Source of the DNA: Actinomycetes bacterium
Lineage (GTDB): Bacteria; Bacillota; Sulfobacillia; Sulfobacillales; JAIMBI01
Direction of reading: 5' to 3'
DNA: 64,000 bases
NCBI GenBank assembly: GCA_023565505.1
Contig: JAIMBI010000006.1
Location: 62,001 to 126,000, forward strand
Shown here: in pieces, positions 43,281-51,926 of the stretch
Layout of the letters: each line of letters opens with the position of its first letter
How positions within the stretch are numbered: position 1 is the stretch's first letter
Program-made: the position numbers and the translations under genes
The notes under the pieces: generated by a model
Told to the model about the DNA's origin: nothing
Database searches by the model: none
The model's input: the letters and a program-made list of their open reading frames with translations, nothing else

Positions 43281-44273
43281 TTAACCCAGTACCGGGCGGG
43301 CCATTGCGGATCCCGGGGGTGCGGGGGCGACCTGCACCGGCGTCCCTTCCCACGCGACCCAGCACGGCCCACCCCGGCCAGCGTCGCAGGACGGCGTGGT
43401 CGAGGGCCCCTTCCGCGTCCCCCGTGGCCGCGGCGGAGACCCGAGGGCGGCGGCCACGACGGCGTAGAGCAGGCTGGAACCGATGTCCGTCGACCCGGGT
43501 CCGTACGGGCCGCCGAATCCTTCGGCGGTGATGCAGGTGCCCACGCGGAGCCCGGCGGACAGGAGGTCGGCGACCTTGCGCGCCAGGCCGAGGATGAACA
43601 GGACCGCGAGCCCGGTCTCGGTCACCGCGGTGAGGACGGCCCAAAAGTGCGGGGCAACCGACACCAGCCGCACCCAGAAGGCGAACCAGGGGGCGAGCCA
43701 GCCCGGTTGCCCGACCGCCGCGGCGGAGAAGTACCGCTCCAGGTGGTCGAGGAAGGCCGGCTGCCACTTCAGGTAAGCGTCGACGCCCCAGATGACGCCG
43801 AACAGCACCCGGACACCGGTCAGCGTGCGTCCCGGCGCGGCGCCCATCATGCCACCCCCCCCGCGGGCTTCGGCCGCCCGCGCCTCGGCCTGCGGGGCGG
43901 CCACCGGCTGGAGCGGGTGGTAGTAGCCGTGGCCGTCGCCGCGGGCGACGGGCAGGGTCTGTTCCAGCAACCGGCGCAGCCGGGCGATGTCCGCCGGCGA
44001 CCACCCGGCGGTGTGTCTGTGGTGGACGACGTAGGCGTAGACCTGCCGCAGGTTGACCAACAGCCCGCCCGGCGGCAGCGATCCCTTGTGGAGGTGGCGC
44101 CGGACCAGGGCGACGACCACCTCGGCCAAGTCGGCGCGCCGTTCGGCATCGGAGAGCGGGCCCAGGTAGGTCAGCGTGACAGGGTAGCGTGGGCGCCGCA
44201 CGACCCCGTGCCGGATGTCCACCAGCGCCTCCCAGACCCGCCCGTTCCAGCGGAGCGAGACCAACGTGACCAT
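43281..44273 (-). CDS. Unknown N-terminal domain fused to DoxX-like membrane protein
   Basis: 330 residues. N-terminal 130 (MVTLVSLRWNGRVWEALVDI, VTLTYLGPLSDAERRADLAE, LRQVYAYVVHHRH) belong to no family I recognise. From Met-Met (about residue 142) a DoxX-like protein begins: TLTGVRVLFGVIWGVDAYLK, then three further membrane segments and GPGSTDIGSSLLYAVVAAAL. The halves are joined across a run of eight G; one base fewer or more would end the first at a TGA overlapping the ATGATG of the second. The last 50 residues look out of frame: a +1 shift near 43433 gives ATGDAEGALDHAVLRRWPGW ending at 43270, the normal DoxX tail. Start has GGAGGT. Confidence 0.6.
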   Translation of the reverse strand: MVTLVSLRWNGRVWEALVDIRHGVVRRPRYPVTLTYLGPLSDAERRADLAEVVVALVRRHLHKGSLPPGGLLVNLRQVYAYVVHHRHTAGWSPADIARLRRLLEQTLPVARGDGHGYYHPLQPVAAPQAEARAAEARGGGGMMGAAPGRTLTGVRVLFGVIWGVDAYLKWQPAFLDHLERYFSAAAVGQPGWLAPWFAFWVRLVSVAPHFWAVLTAVTETGLAVLFILGLARKVADLLSAGLRVGTCITAEGFGGPYGPGSTDIGSSLLYAVVAAALGSPPRPRGTRKGPSTTPSCDAGRGGPCWVAWEGTPVQVAPAPPGSAMARPVLG

Positions 44274-44504
44274 CGGGCGAACACCTCCGCGCCCCCGGAG
44301 GGGACGTTTGTCTGCCCTCAACGTGCGTGCCCCCGGGCCGGGGGGCTGTGCGGCGGATCACAATCCCGGGCGGTGGGGTGGCGGCAGGTGTTCGGAAGAT
44401 TCTCGGCCATCGAAACGGCAGGGGCAGGAATCCCCCGGGCCCGACGATAAGCCTTGGACAGCACGCCCGACCTGGGCGAGGTCGGGACCGGAAGGGGGAG
44501 ACCT

Positions 44505-45665
44505 ATGCCGGACGCTGCCATCGTCGGTGTGGGAGACGTGGAGTTGGAGTCGGGGTTCGTCCGGGAAGGGCGTACGGCCTTGGAGATCCAGGCGATCGCC
44601 GCCAAGCGGGCCCTCGAGGACGCCGGCCTCACCAAGGACGACGTCGACGGGCTGTTCGTGGCCGGCATGTGGGGGGTGCCGGGACCGGGCATCATGCCCA
44701 CCCTGGCCCTGGGGGAGTATCTGGGCATCCATCCGCGCTACGCCGACGGGACCAACATCGGAGGGTCCTCGTTCGAGGCCCACGTGGGCCACGCCCTGGC
44801 CGCCATCCGGGCGGGCTTGTGCGAAGTCGCCCTGATCACCTACGGCAGCACCCAGAAGACGGACCGGTCGCGGAGCCTGGGCGGCCGTCCGCCCGTGTTC
44901 CAGCAGCAGTTCGAGACGCCGTTCGGGTTGCCCACGCCGGTGGGCGCGTATGCGATGGCGGCCACGCGCCACATGCACCAGTACGGCACCCGGCCGGAGG
45001 ATTTGGCGCAGATTGCCGTGAACACGCGGCGCTGGGCCCAGCTGAACCCGGCGGCCACCATGCGGGGGCCGCTGACGGTGGACGACGTGCTCGCGTCGCC
45101 GATGATCGCCTACCCGCTCCATCTGCTCGACTGTTGCCTGGTGACGGACGGCGGCGGCGCCGTGGTCGTGGCCGCGGCGCATCGGGCGCGGGGCCTCCGC
45201 CATCCGCCCGCCTGGATCCTGGGCTACGGCGAGGCCCACGACCACGCCAACATCCTCGGGATGCCGGACGTGACGCGGCCGCCCTCTTACGAGTCGGGGC
45301 GCCGGGCGTTCGCGATGGCGGGGCTGACGCCCCAGGAAATGGACTTCGCCGAGATCTACGACTCGTTCACCATCACCGTCCTGTTGACCGTGGAAGCGCT
45401 CGGGCTCGCACCGCCGGGGGAGGGTGCCGCCTTCTTCGCCAACGGCCGCACGGCACCCGGCGGGGCGTTTCCGGTCAACACCAACGGCGGCGGCCTGTCG
45501 TACGCGCATCCGGGGATGTACGGCATCTTCCTGTTGATCGAGGCGGCCCGCCAGCTGTGGGGCGTGTGCGGCGAGCGGCAGGTGCCGAAGAACCGCCTCT
45601 GCGTGGTCAACGGGACGGGCGGGACTCTGTCCTCCGCCGCGACGGTCATCCTGGGGAGGGATTGA
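44505..45665 (+). CDS. Thiolase-superfamily protein without nucleophilic Cys (SCP-X/Ltp2-like)
   Basis: 386-residue thiolase fold in the lipid-transfer/SCP-X branch. The position of the N-terminal catalytic Cys (usually in a CGSG-type motif) reads DGTNIGGSSFEAHVGH, so the nucleophile is missing. FAEIYDSFTITVLLTVEALG and NTNGGGLSYAHPGMYG are conserved, with Tyr residues in both. Cys-less members that pair with DUF35 proteins (Ltp2 type) act as retro-aldolases on beta-hydroxyacyl-CoAs. A DUF35 gene follows by 1 nt, which fits that reading. Exact reaction unproven. Confidence 0.8.
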   Translation: MPDAAIVGVGDVELESGFVREGRTALEIQAIAAKRALEDAGLTKDDVDGLFVAGMWGVPGPGIMPTLALGEYLGIHPRYADGTNIGGSSFEAHVGHALAAIRAGLCEVALITYGSTQKTDRSRSLGGRPPVFQQQFETPFGLPTPVGAYAMAATRHMHQYGTRPEDLAQIAVNTRRWAQLNPAATMRGPLTVDDVLASPMIAYPLHLLDCCLVTDGGGAVVVAAAHRARGLRHPPAWILGYGEAHDHANILGMPDVTRPPSYESGRRAFAMAGLTPQEMDFAEIYDSFTITVLLTVEALGLAPPGEGAAFFANGRTAPGGAFPVNTNGGGLSYAHPGMYGIFLLIEAARQLWGVCGERQVPKNRLCVVNGTGGTLSSAATVILGRD

Positions 45666-45666
45666 C

Positions 45667-46065
45667 GTGAGCGTCCGGCCCAAGCCGGTGGTCGATCACG
45701 ACACCAAGCCGTTCTGGGACGCCGTGGCGCAGCACCGCCTGCTGTTGCGCCACTGCGAGGATTGTGGACGGTACATCTTCTACCCGCGGGCGGTCTGCCC
45801 GCACTGCTTCTCGGATCGCCTCACCTGGCGGGAGGCGTCGGGACGGGGGACCATCTACACGTATACCGTGAGCCACCGGGCGGTGGCCCCGTACTGGGAG
45901 GGGAAGACGCCCTACGTGGTGGCCCTCATCGACCTGGAGGAAGGGCCCCGGATGCTGTCCAACGTGCTTGCGCCGCCCGAGGCCGTCCACGTCGGCCAGA
46001 AGGTGCGCGTCGTGTTCACGACGGTGGACGACTGGACCTATCCCGAGTTCGTCCCGGCGGAGTAA
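45667..46065 (+). CDS. DUF35 zinc-ribbon/OB-fold protein
   Basis: 132-residue partner of the thiolase-like protein. Rubredoxin-like zinc ribbon HCEDCGRYIFYPRAVCPHCF (two CxxC pairs, about residues 29-48) followed by an OB fold with GRGTIYTYTVSHRAVAPYW. DUF35 proteins bind acyl-CoA and shape the active site of thiolase or aldolase partners. GTG start, essentially contiguous with the upstream gene; the acyl-CoA synthetase follows after 10 nt, so the three form one operon. Confidence 0.9.
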   Translation: MSVRPKPVVDHDTKPFWDAVAQHRLLLRHCEDCGRYIFYPRAVCPHCFSDRLTWREASGRGTIYTYTVSHRAVAPYWEGKTPYVVALIDLEEGPRMLSNVLAPPEAVHVGQKVRVVFTTVDDWTYPEFVPAE

Positions 46066-46075
46066 GGGTCCGACC

Positions 46076-48220
46076 ATGGAGGACACGGGATTCGGGAACC
46101 TGGAGGCCTTCTTCTGGCCCCGGAGCGTTGCGGTCGTGGGCGCCACGGCGGAGCCGGCGCGCATCGGGGGCCGCCCGCTGTGGTACCTGCGCGAGCTCGG
46201 CTATGCCGGTCGCCTGTATCCGGTCAATCCCCGGCACGAACGGGTGCAGGGGCTGACCGCCTATCCCTCGGTGGAAGCCTTGCCGGAACCGGTGGACTTG
46301 GCTCTCGTCGCGGTGCCGCCGGAGCCGGCGCGCGAAGCGATCCGGCAATGCGTCCGCCGGGGGGTGCGGGCTGCCGTGGTGCTGAGCGCCGGCTACGCCG
46401 AGGTGGACGCCGCTGGTCGAGCCGTGCAGGAGACCATGGCGGCGGAGGCCCGGGCGGGGGGGCTCAGGCTGCTCGGCCCCAACTGCCTCGGCCTGCTCAA
46501 CGCCAAGAACAGGCTGATGGCCACGTTTGCCGCGGGGTTCGAAAGCGGCTTCCCGCCCGACGGCCCGGTGGCCCTGGTGACCCAGAGCGGGGCCTTCGGC
46601 TCCTACGTGTTGTCCGTGGCGCGACAGACGGACATCCCCGTCGGTTACTGGATCGCCACGGGCAACGAGGCGGACGTCGACGTGGCCGAGGCAATCCGGT
46701 ATTTCGCCGACCGACCTGACGTGCGGGTCATCGGCGTCTACCTGGAAGGGACGGCGCGCGGTGACCGGCTGCGCTCCGCCCTGGGGGAGGCCCGGGCCAG
46801 GGGCCGGTCGGTGGTGGTCGTCAAGGCGGGGCGCTCGGACGTGGGCCGCCGGGCGGTCGGGACGCACACCGCGGCGCTGGTGGGCGACGACGCCGTGTAC
46901 GAGGCCGTGTTCCGGGAGGCGGGCGCCTTTCGCGCGCGGACGGTACGGGAGTTCGTGGACGTGCTGGACGCGCTGGCCCGCGACGTGCCCCTCCCTGCCG
47001 GACCCCGCACCGCCGTGGTGACCGTGTCCGGGGGCGTGGGGATCTTGATGGCCGACCAGTGCCGGGAGGCGGGGCTCGACCTGGCGCCGCCGTCGGAGCC
47101 GGCCCAGGAGGCCATGCGTCGGCTCCTGCCCTTCGCGGCCACGGGCAATCCGCTTGACGTCACCGCGCAGGTTTCAAACCGTCCGGAACTCCTGGGGGAG
47201 TTCCTCGCGTTGGCGGGGAACGAGGAGTACGAGCAGTTCCTGGTGTTCCTGGGATCCCGGGGTCTACGGGAAACCGTGGCCGACGCGGTCGACACGCTCG
47301 CCCGGTTCCGGGAAAGCCATCCCGAGGCGGCCGTGCTGGTCTCAACGCTCGTGACCGACGCGACCCGACGGTTGTTCCATGCCCGGAGCCTTCCGGTGTT
47401 CGAGGAGCCGAGCCAAGCGGTGGCCGTCGCCCGGGCCTTGGCCGGTCTCGGGGCGATGCGGCGCCGGAAGCCGCCCGGTCCGGTCCCGTCCGCCCGGGGA
47501 CCCCTGTTCGGCGAAGCGTGGCCGGGTGCCGTCTTGGGGGAGGCCGAGGCGGCCGACCAGCTGGAAGCGGCGGGCATTCCCTGGGTCCGCAGGCGCCGCG
47601 TGTTGGACCCGGAAGCGGCCCGGGCGGCGGCCGCGGGCTTTCCGGGGCCGGTGGTGTTGAAGGGGATCGTCCCGGGCCTGCTGCACAAGACGGAGGCCCG
47701 GCTGGTGCGTACGGGCGTCCCGCCGGCGGAGGCGGGACGGGTGTACCGGGAACTGGAGGCCGCCGCCCGGGAAGCCGGTCTCGAGTGGCGCGGGGCGCTG
47801 GTGGAGGAGACCGCGGGCGGACGCGAGCTGTTCGTCGGGATCCGGCGCGACCCGGTGTTCGGTCCCACGGTGGCCGTTGGATTCGGCGGCATCCTGGTGG
47901 AGGTGTGGGCCGACGTGGCCGTCCGGCTCGCGCCGGTGACGGAGGCGGAGGCGCGCGCCATGGTGACCGACCTTCGGGGGGCGGCGGCCCTCGGTCCCGT
48001 CCGAGGCGGGCCGGCGGCCGACGTCGATGCCTTCGCCCGGCTGGTGGCGCGGGCCAGCCGCTTGCCGTTCGAGCATCCGGACATCGCCGAGCTGGAGCTG
48101 AACCCCGTGTTCGTCGGGCCGGAGGGAGCCCTGGCCGCCGACGCCGTGGTGCGGCTTCAGGGGAACGGTGACGCCCCGCCGCCACGGGGAAGGTGTTCGG
48201 GATCGCCGCGGCCAGCTTGA
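46076..48220 (+). CDS. ADP-forming acyl-CoA synthetase, fused alpha-beta (copy 3, divergent ATP-grasp)
   Basis: 714 residues with the same domain order as copies 1 and 2: CoA-binding (AVVGATAEPARIGGRPLWYL), ligase domains with phospho-His near 264 in GTHTAALVGDDAVYEAVF, C-terminal ATP-grasp. Here the ATP-grasp strand reads HKTEARLVRTGV instead of HK(T/S)(D/E)xGxVRLGL, losing the Gly, and the linker before it is longer. It still has VAVGFGGILVEVWADVAVRL. Probably a different acid from copies 1 and 2. Third gene of the thiolase/DUF35 unit; convergent SDR follows. Confidence 0.9.
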   Translation: MEDTGFGNLEAFFWPRSVAVVGATAEPARIGGRPLWYLRELGYAGRLYPVNPRHERVQGLTAYPSVEALPEPVDLALVAVPPEPAREAIRQCVRRGVRAAVVLSAGYAEVDAAGRAVQETMAAEARAGGLRLLGPNCLGLLNAKNRLMATFAAGFESGFPPDGPVALVTQSGAFGSYVLSVARQTDIPVGYWIATGNEADVDVAEAIRYFADRPDVRVIGVYLEGTARGDRLRSALGEARARGRSVVVVKAGRSDVGRRAVGTHTAALVGDDAVYEAVFREAGAFRARTVREFVDVLDALARDVPLPAGPRTAVVTVSGGVGILMADQCREAGLDLAPPSEPAQEAMRRLLPFAATGNPLDVTAQVSNRPELLGEFLALAGNEEYEQFLVFLGSRGLRETVADAVDTLARFRESHPEAAVLVSTLVTDATRRLFHARSLPVFEEPSQAVAVARALAGLGAMRRRKPPGPVPSARGPLFGEAWPGAVLGEAEAADQLEAAGIPWVRRRRVLDPEAARAAAAGFPGPVVLKGIVPGLLHKTEARLVRTGVPPAEAGRVYRELEAAAREAGLEWRGALVEETAGGRELFVGIRRDPVFGPTVAVGFGGILVEVWADVAVRLAPVTEAEARAMVTDLRGAAALGPVRGGPAADVDAFARLVARASRLPFEHPDIAELELNPVFVGPEGALAADAVVRLQGNGDAPPPRGRCSGSPRPA

Positions 48221-48280
48221 GGGGACGGACGGAGCGGGAGTACCGCGCGGCGTCGGGGCGGGCCCGGGACCGGGGGAAAC

Positions 48281-48308
48281 ACCGGCCCGGCTTTCGCGCC
48301 GGGCCGGT
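48281..48308 (+). terminator. Stem-loop between convergent synthetase and SDR genes
   Basis: Perfect 10-bp stem ACCGGCCCGG / CCGGGCCGGT with loop CTTTCGCG, placed midway between two converging stops. No T-run; likely a shared GC-type terminator. Confidence 0.6.
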
Positions 48309-48326
48309 GGGCGGACACACCGCCCG

Positions 48327-49196
48327 TCACATCTGGCTGTACCCGCTGCCGGGGCGGTCGACGCCCAGTCCCTGGGCTTGGTCGAGCCAGCCGAACTCCT
48401 GAAGCAGGAGTTGGCTGTACGTCACCCGGCCGACGACGCGCTCCGCCGGCGCCGAGGCCAGCAGCAGGACCGCGCGGGCCATGTAGTCCACCGGCTCCGC
48501 GTTGGGATCGTCGAAGCTCTGGACGAGGTGATGGTAGACGGTACCCGCCGTCGCCACGACCTTGGAGGGCGACACCGCGGCCACCACGATCCCCTGCGGC
48601 CACACCTCCTCCGCCAGGCCCTGGGTGAACCGCTCGATCGCCGCCTTCTCCGCGCCGTACATGGTGGCCCCCCAGCGTCGTGACGGCCCGGTGTAGGGCC
48701 CGCGGCCGGGGCCGACGGCCGCCCCGGAGGAGATGTTGACGATCCGGCCCGACCCGCGCGGCAGCATGTCCTGCAGCACCAACTTGCTCAAAATGAACGG
48801 GGCGTGCACGTTGACGTCGAAGGACCGCTTCCACTTGTTGGTGGGGAACTCGGCGATCGGCAGGAAGTACGTGAGAGCGGCGTTGTTGACCAGGATGTCG
48901 CACGGTCCGTAGATGCGCCGGGTCTCCGCCACGAGGCGCTCGCATTCGGCCTCCTCGGCGATGTTGCAGGGCACGGCCGTCGCTTCGCCGCCGTGCTCGC
49001 GAATTTGGGCCACCGTTCCTTCCAGCGATCCGGCCAACGGATGGTCGCCCTCCCGCAGCGTGCGGGCCGCGCAGACGACGCGGGCGCCCTCGGCGGCGAA
49101 CACCGAGGCGATGGCCTGGCCGATGCCGCGGCTCGCCCCCGTCACGATGGCCACCTTGTCCTTCAGGCGGCCTTCCGGACGGTAGTCGTAGGCCAT
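48327..49196 (-). CDS. Short-chain dehydrogenase/reductase
   Basis: 289-residue classical SDR. NAD(P) motif VAIVTGASRGIGQAIASVFA (about residues 15-34), NNAAL motif (ILVNNAALTYFLPI), catalytic Ser in IVNISSGAAVG, and Tyr/Lys in MYGAEKAAIERFTQGLAEEV. An insertion GPGRGPYTGPSRRWG precedes the Tyr, longer than typical. Probably oxidises a 3-hydroxyacyl-CoA or alcohol intermediate of the surrounding pathway; no other 3-hydroxyacyl-CoA dehydrogenase gene is in this part. Transcribed against the synthetase. Confidence 0.87.
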   Translation of the reverse strand: MAYDYRPEGRLKDKVAIVTGASRGIGQAIASVFAAEGARVVCAARTLREGDHPLAGSLEGTVAQIREHGGEATAVPCNIAEEAECERLVAETRRIYGPCDILVNNAALTYFLPIAEFPTNKWKRSFDVNVHAPFILSKLVLQDMLPRGSGRIVNISSGAAVGPGRGPYTGPSRRWGATMYGAEKAAIERFTQGLAEEVWPQGIVVAAVSPSKVVATAGTVYHHLVQSFDDPNAEPVDYMARAVLLLASAPAERVVGRVTYSQLLLQEFGWLDQAQGLGVDRPGSGYSQM

Positions 49197-49470
49197 GCTG
49201 ACTCCCTCCCCTCAGGATCCCCGTTCCTCGGCTGGTCGATATTGTCGTACGCCGGGGATGGGACCACAAGGCCGCACCGGCTGTCGTCGCGCGATTGTCT
49301 CTCCTCGCGAGACGACGGCGAGAAGGAAATGTCCCGCGACCCGTGAAATGGCAGCCTCGCCTGACAATTGGCAAACCCCGCGTGATCGGCTTGGGGACCG
49401 AGCCGGGGTTGACCGGCGCCGAGGCTGTCCCGAAGGGACGTTGTAGGTTCCGACAGAGGGGAGTGAGACC

Positions 49471-50865
49471 GTGAGTACGTCCTATGCCGTCCGCACCACG
49501 GGGCGGGTCGCGGCCCGCATCGACCGCCTGCCGCTCACCTGGGCGCAGTGGCGGCTCGCGCTCATCAGTCAGGTCTTCTGGGGCGTCATCATCGCGGCCG
49601 ACGGCATCCCCGCGAAGCTTTATCCCTACGTCTGGGGGCCGGAGCACGCGTTCGGGGTGGGGGCGTTCTCGCTGCTCCTGGCCGTGCAGTTCGGGGTGGG
49701 CATCCTGGTCGGGGAGTACGTCATCGGGTTCATCTCCGACCGGTATGGACGCCGGTTCGCGTTGCTGCTCTCGTCGCTCGCCACGGCGCTCCTCCTCTGG
49801 CCGACGGCTCTGACGAACAACTTCGCCCTGCTGCTCCTGTTCTTCGGGTTGTCGTCCGTCGGCATGGGCGGGGTGCTGTCCACCAACGCCGTCTACATGG
49901 GGGAGATCGTCCCGCCGGCCCAGCGCGGGCGGGTCATGCTGGCCGCCCAGGTGCTGGCCGTGGTCATCTTCGGCCTCCTGGGCAACGTTCCCGGCCTGCT
50001 CTGGGTTCCGGCCCACTACGACTGGTTCATCTACACGTTTTCCATCGCCTGCGTCGTCGTCCTCGTCCCTCTGGCGCTGTGGGCCATGCCCGAGTCTCCC
50101 CGTTGGCTCGAGGCCCACGGTCGGCACGACGAGGCCGAGGCGGTGATCGCCCGGCTGGAAGCCGAATGCCTGCGGCGCAGCGGACTCGACCGGCTGCCGG
50201 AACCGGACTACGCCGCCTACGAGATCACGGAGACCCGGCACGTGCCCGTCGGGGAACTTTTGCGCGGCGAGTACGGCCGACGGACCATCCTGCTCCTCGT
50301 CAGCTGGATCCTCGGCTACGGCGGGATCGTCTACGGGTTCGCAGGATACGAGCCGAGCATCCTGAGCGCCTACGGCCTCACGTCGGGCGAGACCTTCGCC
50401 GTGTTGCTGCTGTCCTCGGTGGTGGGAGGCGGGCTCGGACTGGCGATCTGCTCCCTGTTGGGCGAGTCGGTGGAACGCCGGAAGACCATCCTCGCCGCCG
50501 GCGTCATCAACGTCGTCGCGCTCTGGATTCTCTACGCCGTCCACACCGTGGTCGCGGCCTTCATCCTGGTCTCGATCGCATGGGGCGCCGAGACCGTGTG
50601 GCTGTTCAACATGTACAACTACACGCTGGCCAGCTACCCCACGCGGCTCAGGGCGACCGGGACCGGGCTCACCGACGGGGTGGGGCACCTCGGCTCCGTC
50701 TACGGCCCCATCGTGGCCGGCAGTCTCTATGCGGCGACGGCCGCCGCCGGCCACGTGGGCTGGTTCGCGTACATCACGATCCCCGGGGCTATCATCCCCG
50801 CCCTGCTCATCGGGCTCTTCGGCATCAACCAGCGACGGGCCATCCTGGAGCAGATCGCGCGGTGA
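49471..50865 (+). CDS. MFS transporter, metabolite:H+ symporter type (second)
   Basis: 464 residues, about 12 membrane segments. MFS motifs FISDRYGRRFALLLSSLATA and GGVLSTNAVYMGEIVPPAQR, central-loop PESPRWLEAHGRHDEAEAVI as in the carrier at 22.2 kb, with which it shares the IDRLPLTWAQW-type N-terminus. So the two are paralogues serving separate catabolic sets. Start after GAGGGGAG. It is transcribed divergently from the SDR across a 274-nt gap; a perfect terminator follows directly. Substrate probably an organic acid. Confidence 0.88.
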   Translation: MSTSYAVRTTGRVAARIDRLPLTWAQWRLALISQVFWGVIIAADGIPAKLYPYVWGPEHAFGVGAFSLLLAVQFGVGILVGEYVIGFISDRYGRRFALLLSSLATALLLWPTALTNNFALLLLFFGLSSVGMGGVLSTNAVYMGEIVPPAQRGRVMLAAQVLAVVIFGLLGNVPGLLWVPAHYDWFIYTFSIACVVVLVPLALWAMPESPRWLEAHGRHDEAEAVIARLEAECLRRSGLDRLPEPDYAAYEITETRHVPVGELLRGEYGRRTILLLVSWILGYGGIVYGFAGYEPSILSAYGLTSGETFAVLLLSSVVGGGLGLAICSLLGESVERRKTILAAGVINVVALWILYAVHTVVAAFILVSIAWGAETVWLFNMYNYTLASYPTRLRATGTGLTDGVGHLGSVYGPIVAGSLYAATAAAGHVGWFAYITIPGAIIPALLIGLFGINQRRAILEQIAR

Positions 50866-50866
50866 G

Positions 50867-50904
50867 GCCGGGCGGGGCGGGAGCTTGCTCCCGCCCCGCC
50901 CGGC
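50867..50904 (+). terminator. Strong bidirectional terminator between MFS and crotonase genes
   Basis: Perfect 16-bp stem GCCGGGCGGGGCGGGA / TCCCGCCCCGCCCGGC around GCTTGC. It fills the whole gap between the two converging stop codons and reads as a hairpin in both transcripts. Confidence 0.75.
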
Positions 50905-51696
50905 TCAGCGGCCGGAGAACCGCGCGGGTCGCTTCTCGAGGAACGCGTACACGGCTTCCCGGTAGTCCTCCGTCCCCTGTAGGCGCGCCTGGCCTTCGGC
51001 CTCCAGATCGAGGGCCGCGGCCAGGGCGTGGCGCCGGGTCCAGGTCAGCGCGGCCTTGGTGGCCTGGACGGCCAGCGGCGCGTTGGCGGCGATGGCGTCG
51101 GCGACGGCACGGGCCTGCCCGAGGAGGTCGGCGTCGTCCACCACGCGGTTGACGAGGCCGAGGGCCCGGGCCTCCTCGCTGTCGATGATCCGCCCGGTCA
51201 AGGCCAGCTCCATGGCCGCGGCGTGACCGACCGTCTCCGGCAGGAGATAGGTGCCGCCGAAGTCGGGCATGAGTCCGCGCCGCACGAAGACCTGGCCGAA
51301 CGTGGCCGAGCGGGCGGCGATGCGGATGTCGGCGAGCAGCACCAGGTTGCAGCCCGCCCCGACGGCCGCTCCGTTGACCGCGGCGATGAGCGGCTTCCTC
51401 AAGGCCGCGAGGTTCTCCACCAGACGCGCGGAGCCGTGGAGATAGTGGTCCCGCCGCCGGCCCAGGCCCCAGCCTTCGTCGAGGCGCCGCCGCATGTCGG
51501 CGATGTCCCCGCCGGCGCAGAAGGCCCGGCCCGCTCCGGTGAGGATCGCCACGCGGACGGCGTCCGTCTCGTCCACCGTCCGGATGGCCTCCTGTAACGC
51601 CTCCCTGAGACCGGCATCCAACGCGTTCAACTGCTCCGGTCGGTTCAAGGTGATGGTGGCGACGTGGCCGTCGACGTCGAGGAGCACGGAACTCAT
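50905..51696 (-). CDS. Crotonase-family enoyl-CoA hydratase/isomerase
   Basis: 263-residue crotonase. FCAGGDIADMRRRLDEGWG is the first oxyanion segment; GAAVGAGCNLVLLADIRIAA the second, with Asn where hydratases have Glu. The second Glu position reads GQVFVRRGLMPDFGG, so neither hydratase Glu is present but the Asp of isomerase-type crotonases (PDFGG) is. This favours an isomerase similar to PaaG-type proteins. Divergent from the acyl-CoA dehydrogenase pair, sharing a 230-nt promoter region with a palindrome. Confidence 0.87.
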   Translation of the reverse strand: MSSVLLDVDGHVATITLNRPEQLNALDAGLREALQEAIRTVDETDAVRVAILTGAGRAFCAGGDIADMRRRLDEGWGLGRRRDHYLHGSARLVENLAALRKPLIAAVNGAAVGAGCNLVLLADIRIAARSATFGQVFVRRGLMPDFGGTYLLPETVGHAAAMELALTGRIIDSEEARALGLVNRVVDDADLLGQARAVADAIAANAPLAVQATKAALTWTRRHALAAALDLEAEGQARLQGTEDYREAVYAFLEKRPARFSGR

Positions 51697-51718
51697 GGCC
51701 CCACCTCCCGAAAAGTGT

Positions 51719-51734
51719 GAACCGTTCGCGGTTC
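51719..51734. promoter_or_regulatory. Palindrome in divergent promoter region
   Basis: GAACCG-TTCG-CGGTTC, a perfect 6-bp inverted repeat with a 4-nt spacer, 23 nt upstream of the crotonase start codon and 190 nt from the divergent dehydrogenase start. It could be a repressor operator for one or both transcripts, or form a short hairpin. No regulator gene is adjacent. Confidence 0.4.
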
Positions 51735-51926
51735 GGATTCGACCGGGACTGGGCCCGAATCCTGCGCGGCCTGGGTCCGCCGGCCGCGTCCCGGGTTCCG
51801 TGCTACGAGAAAAACGCCCGGACCGGGCGCGGCGGCGAAGGGAATCCTTCCCGCGGGACCGAAAGTCGAACGGTCAGGCATCTCGGTGCGGCCCCGTGCG
51901 GGAGCCGCCGGAGAGGGGGATCGCCC

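Noticed and set aside
40497-44450. 1317-codon plus-strand open frame across sucA and the DoxX-like gene
   Set aside because: It is the antisense shadow of sucA, which has unmistakable E1 motifs; the plus-strand translation is low complexity with no recognisable domain.
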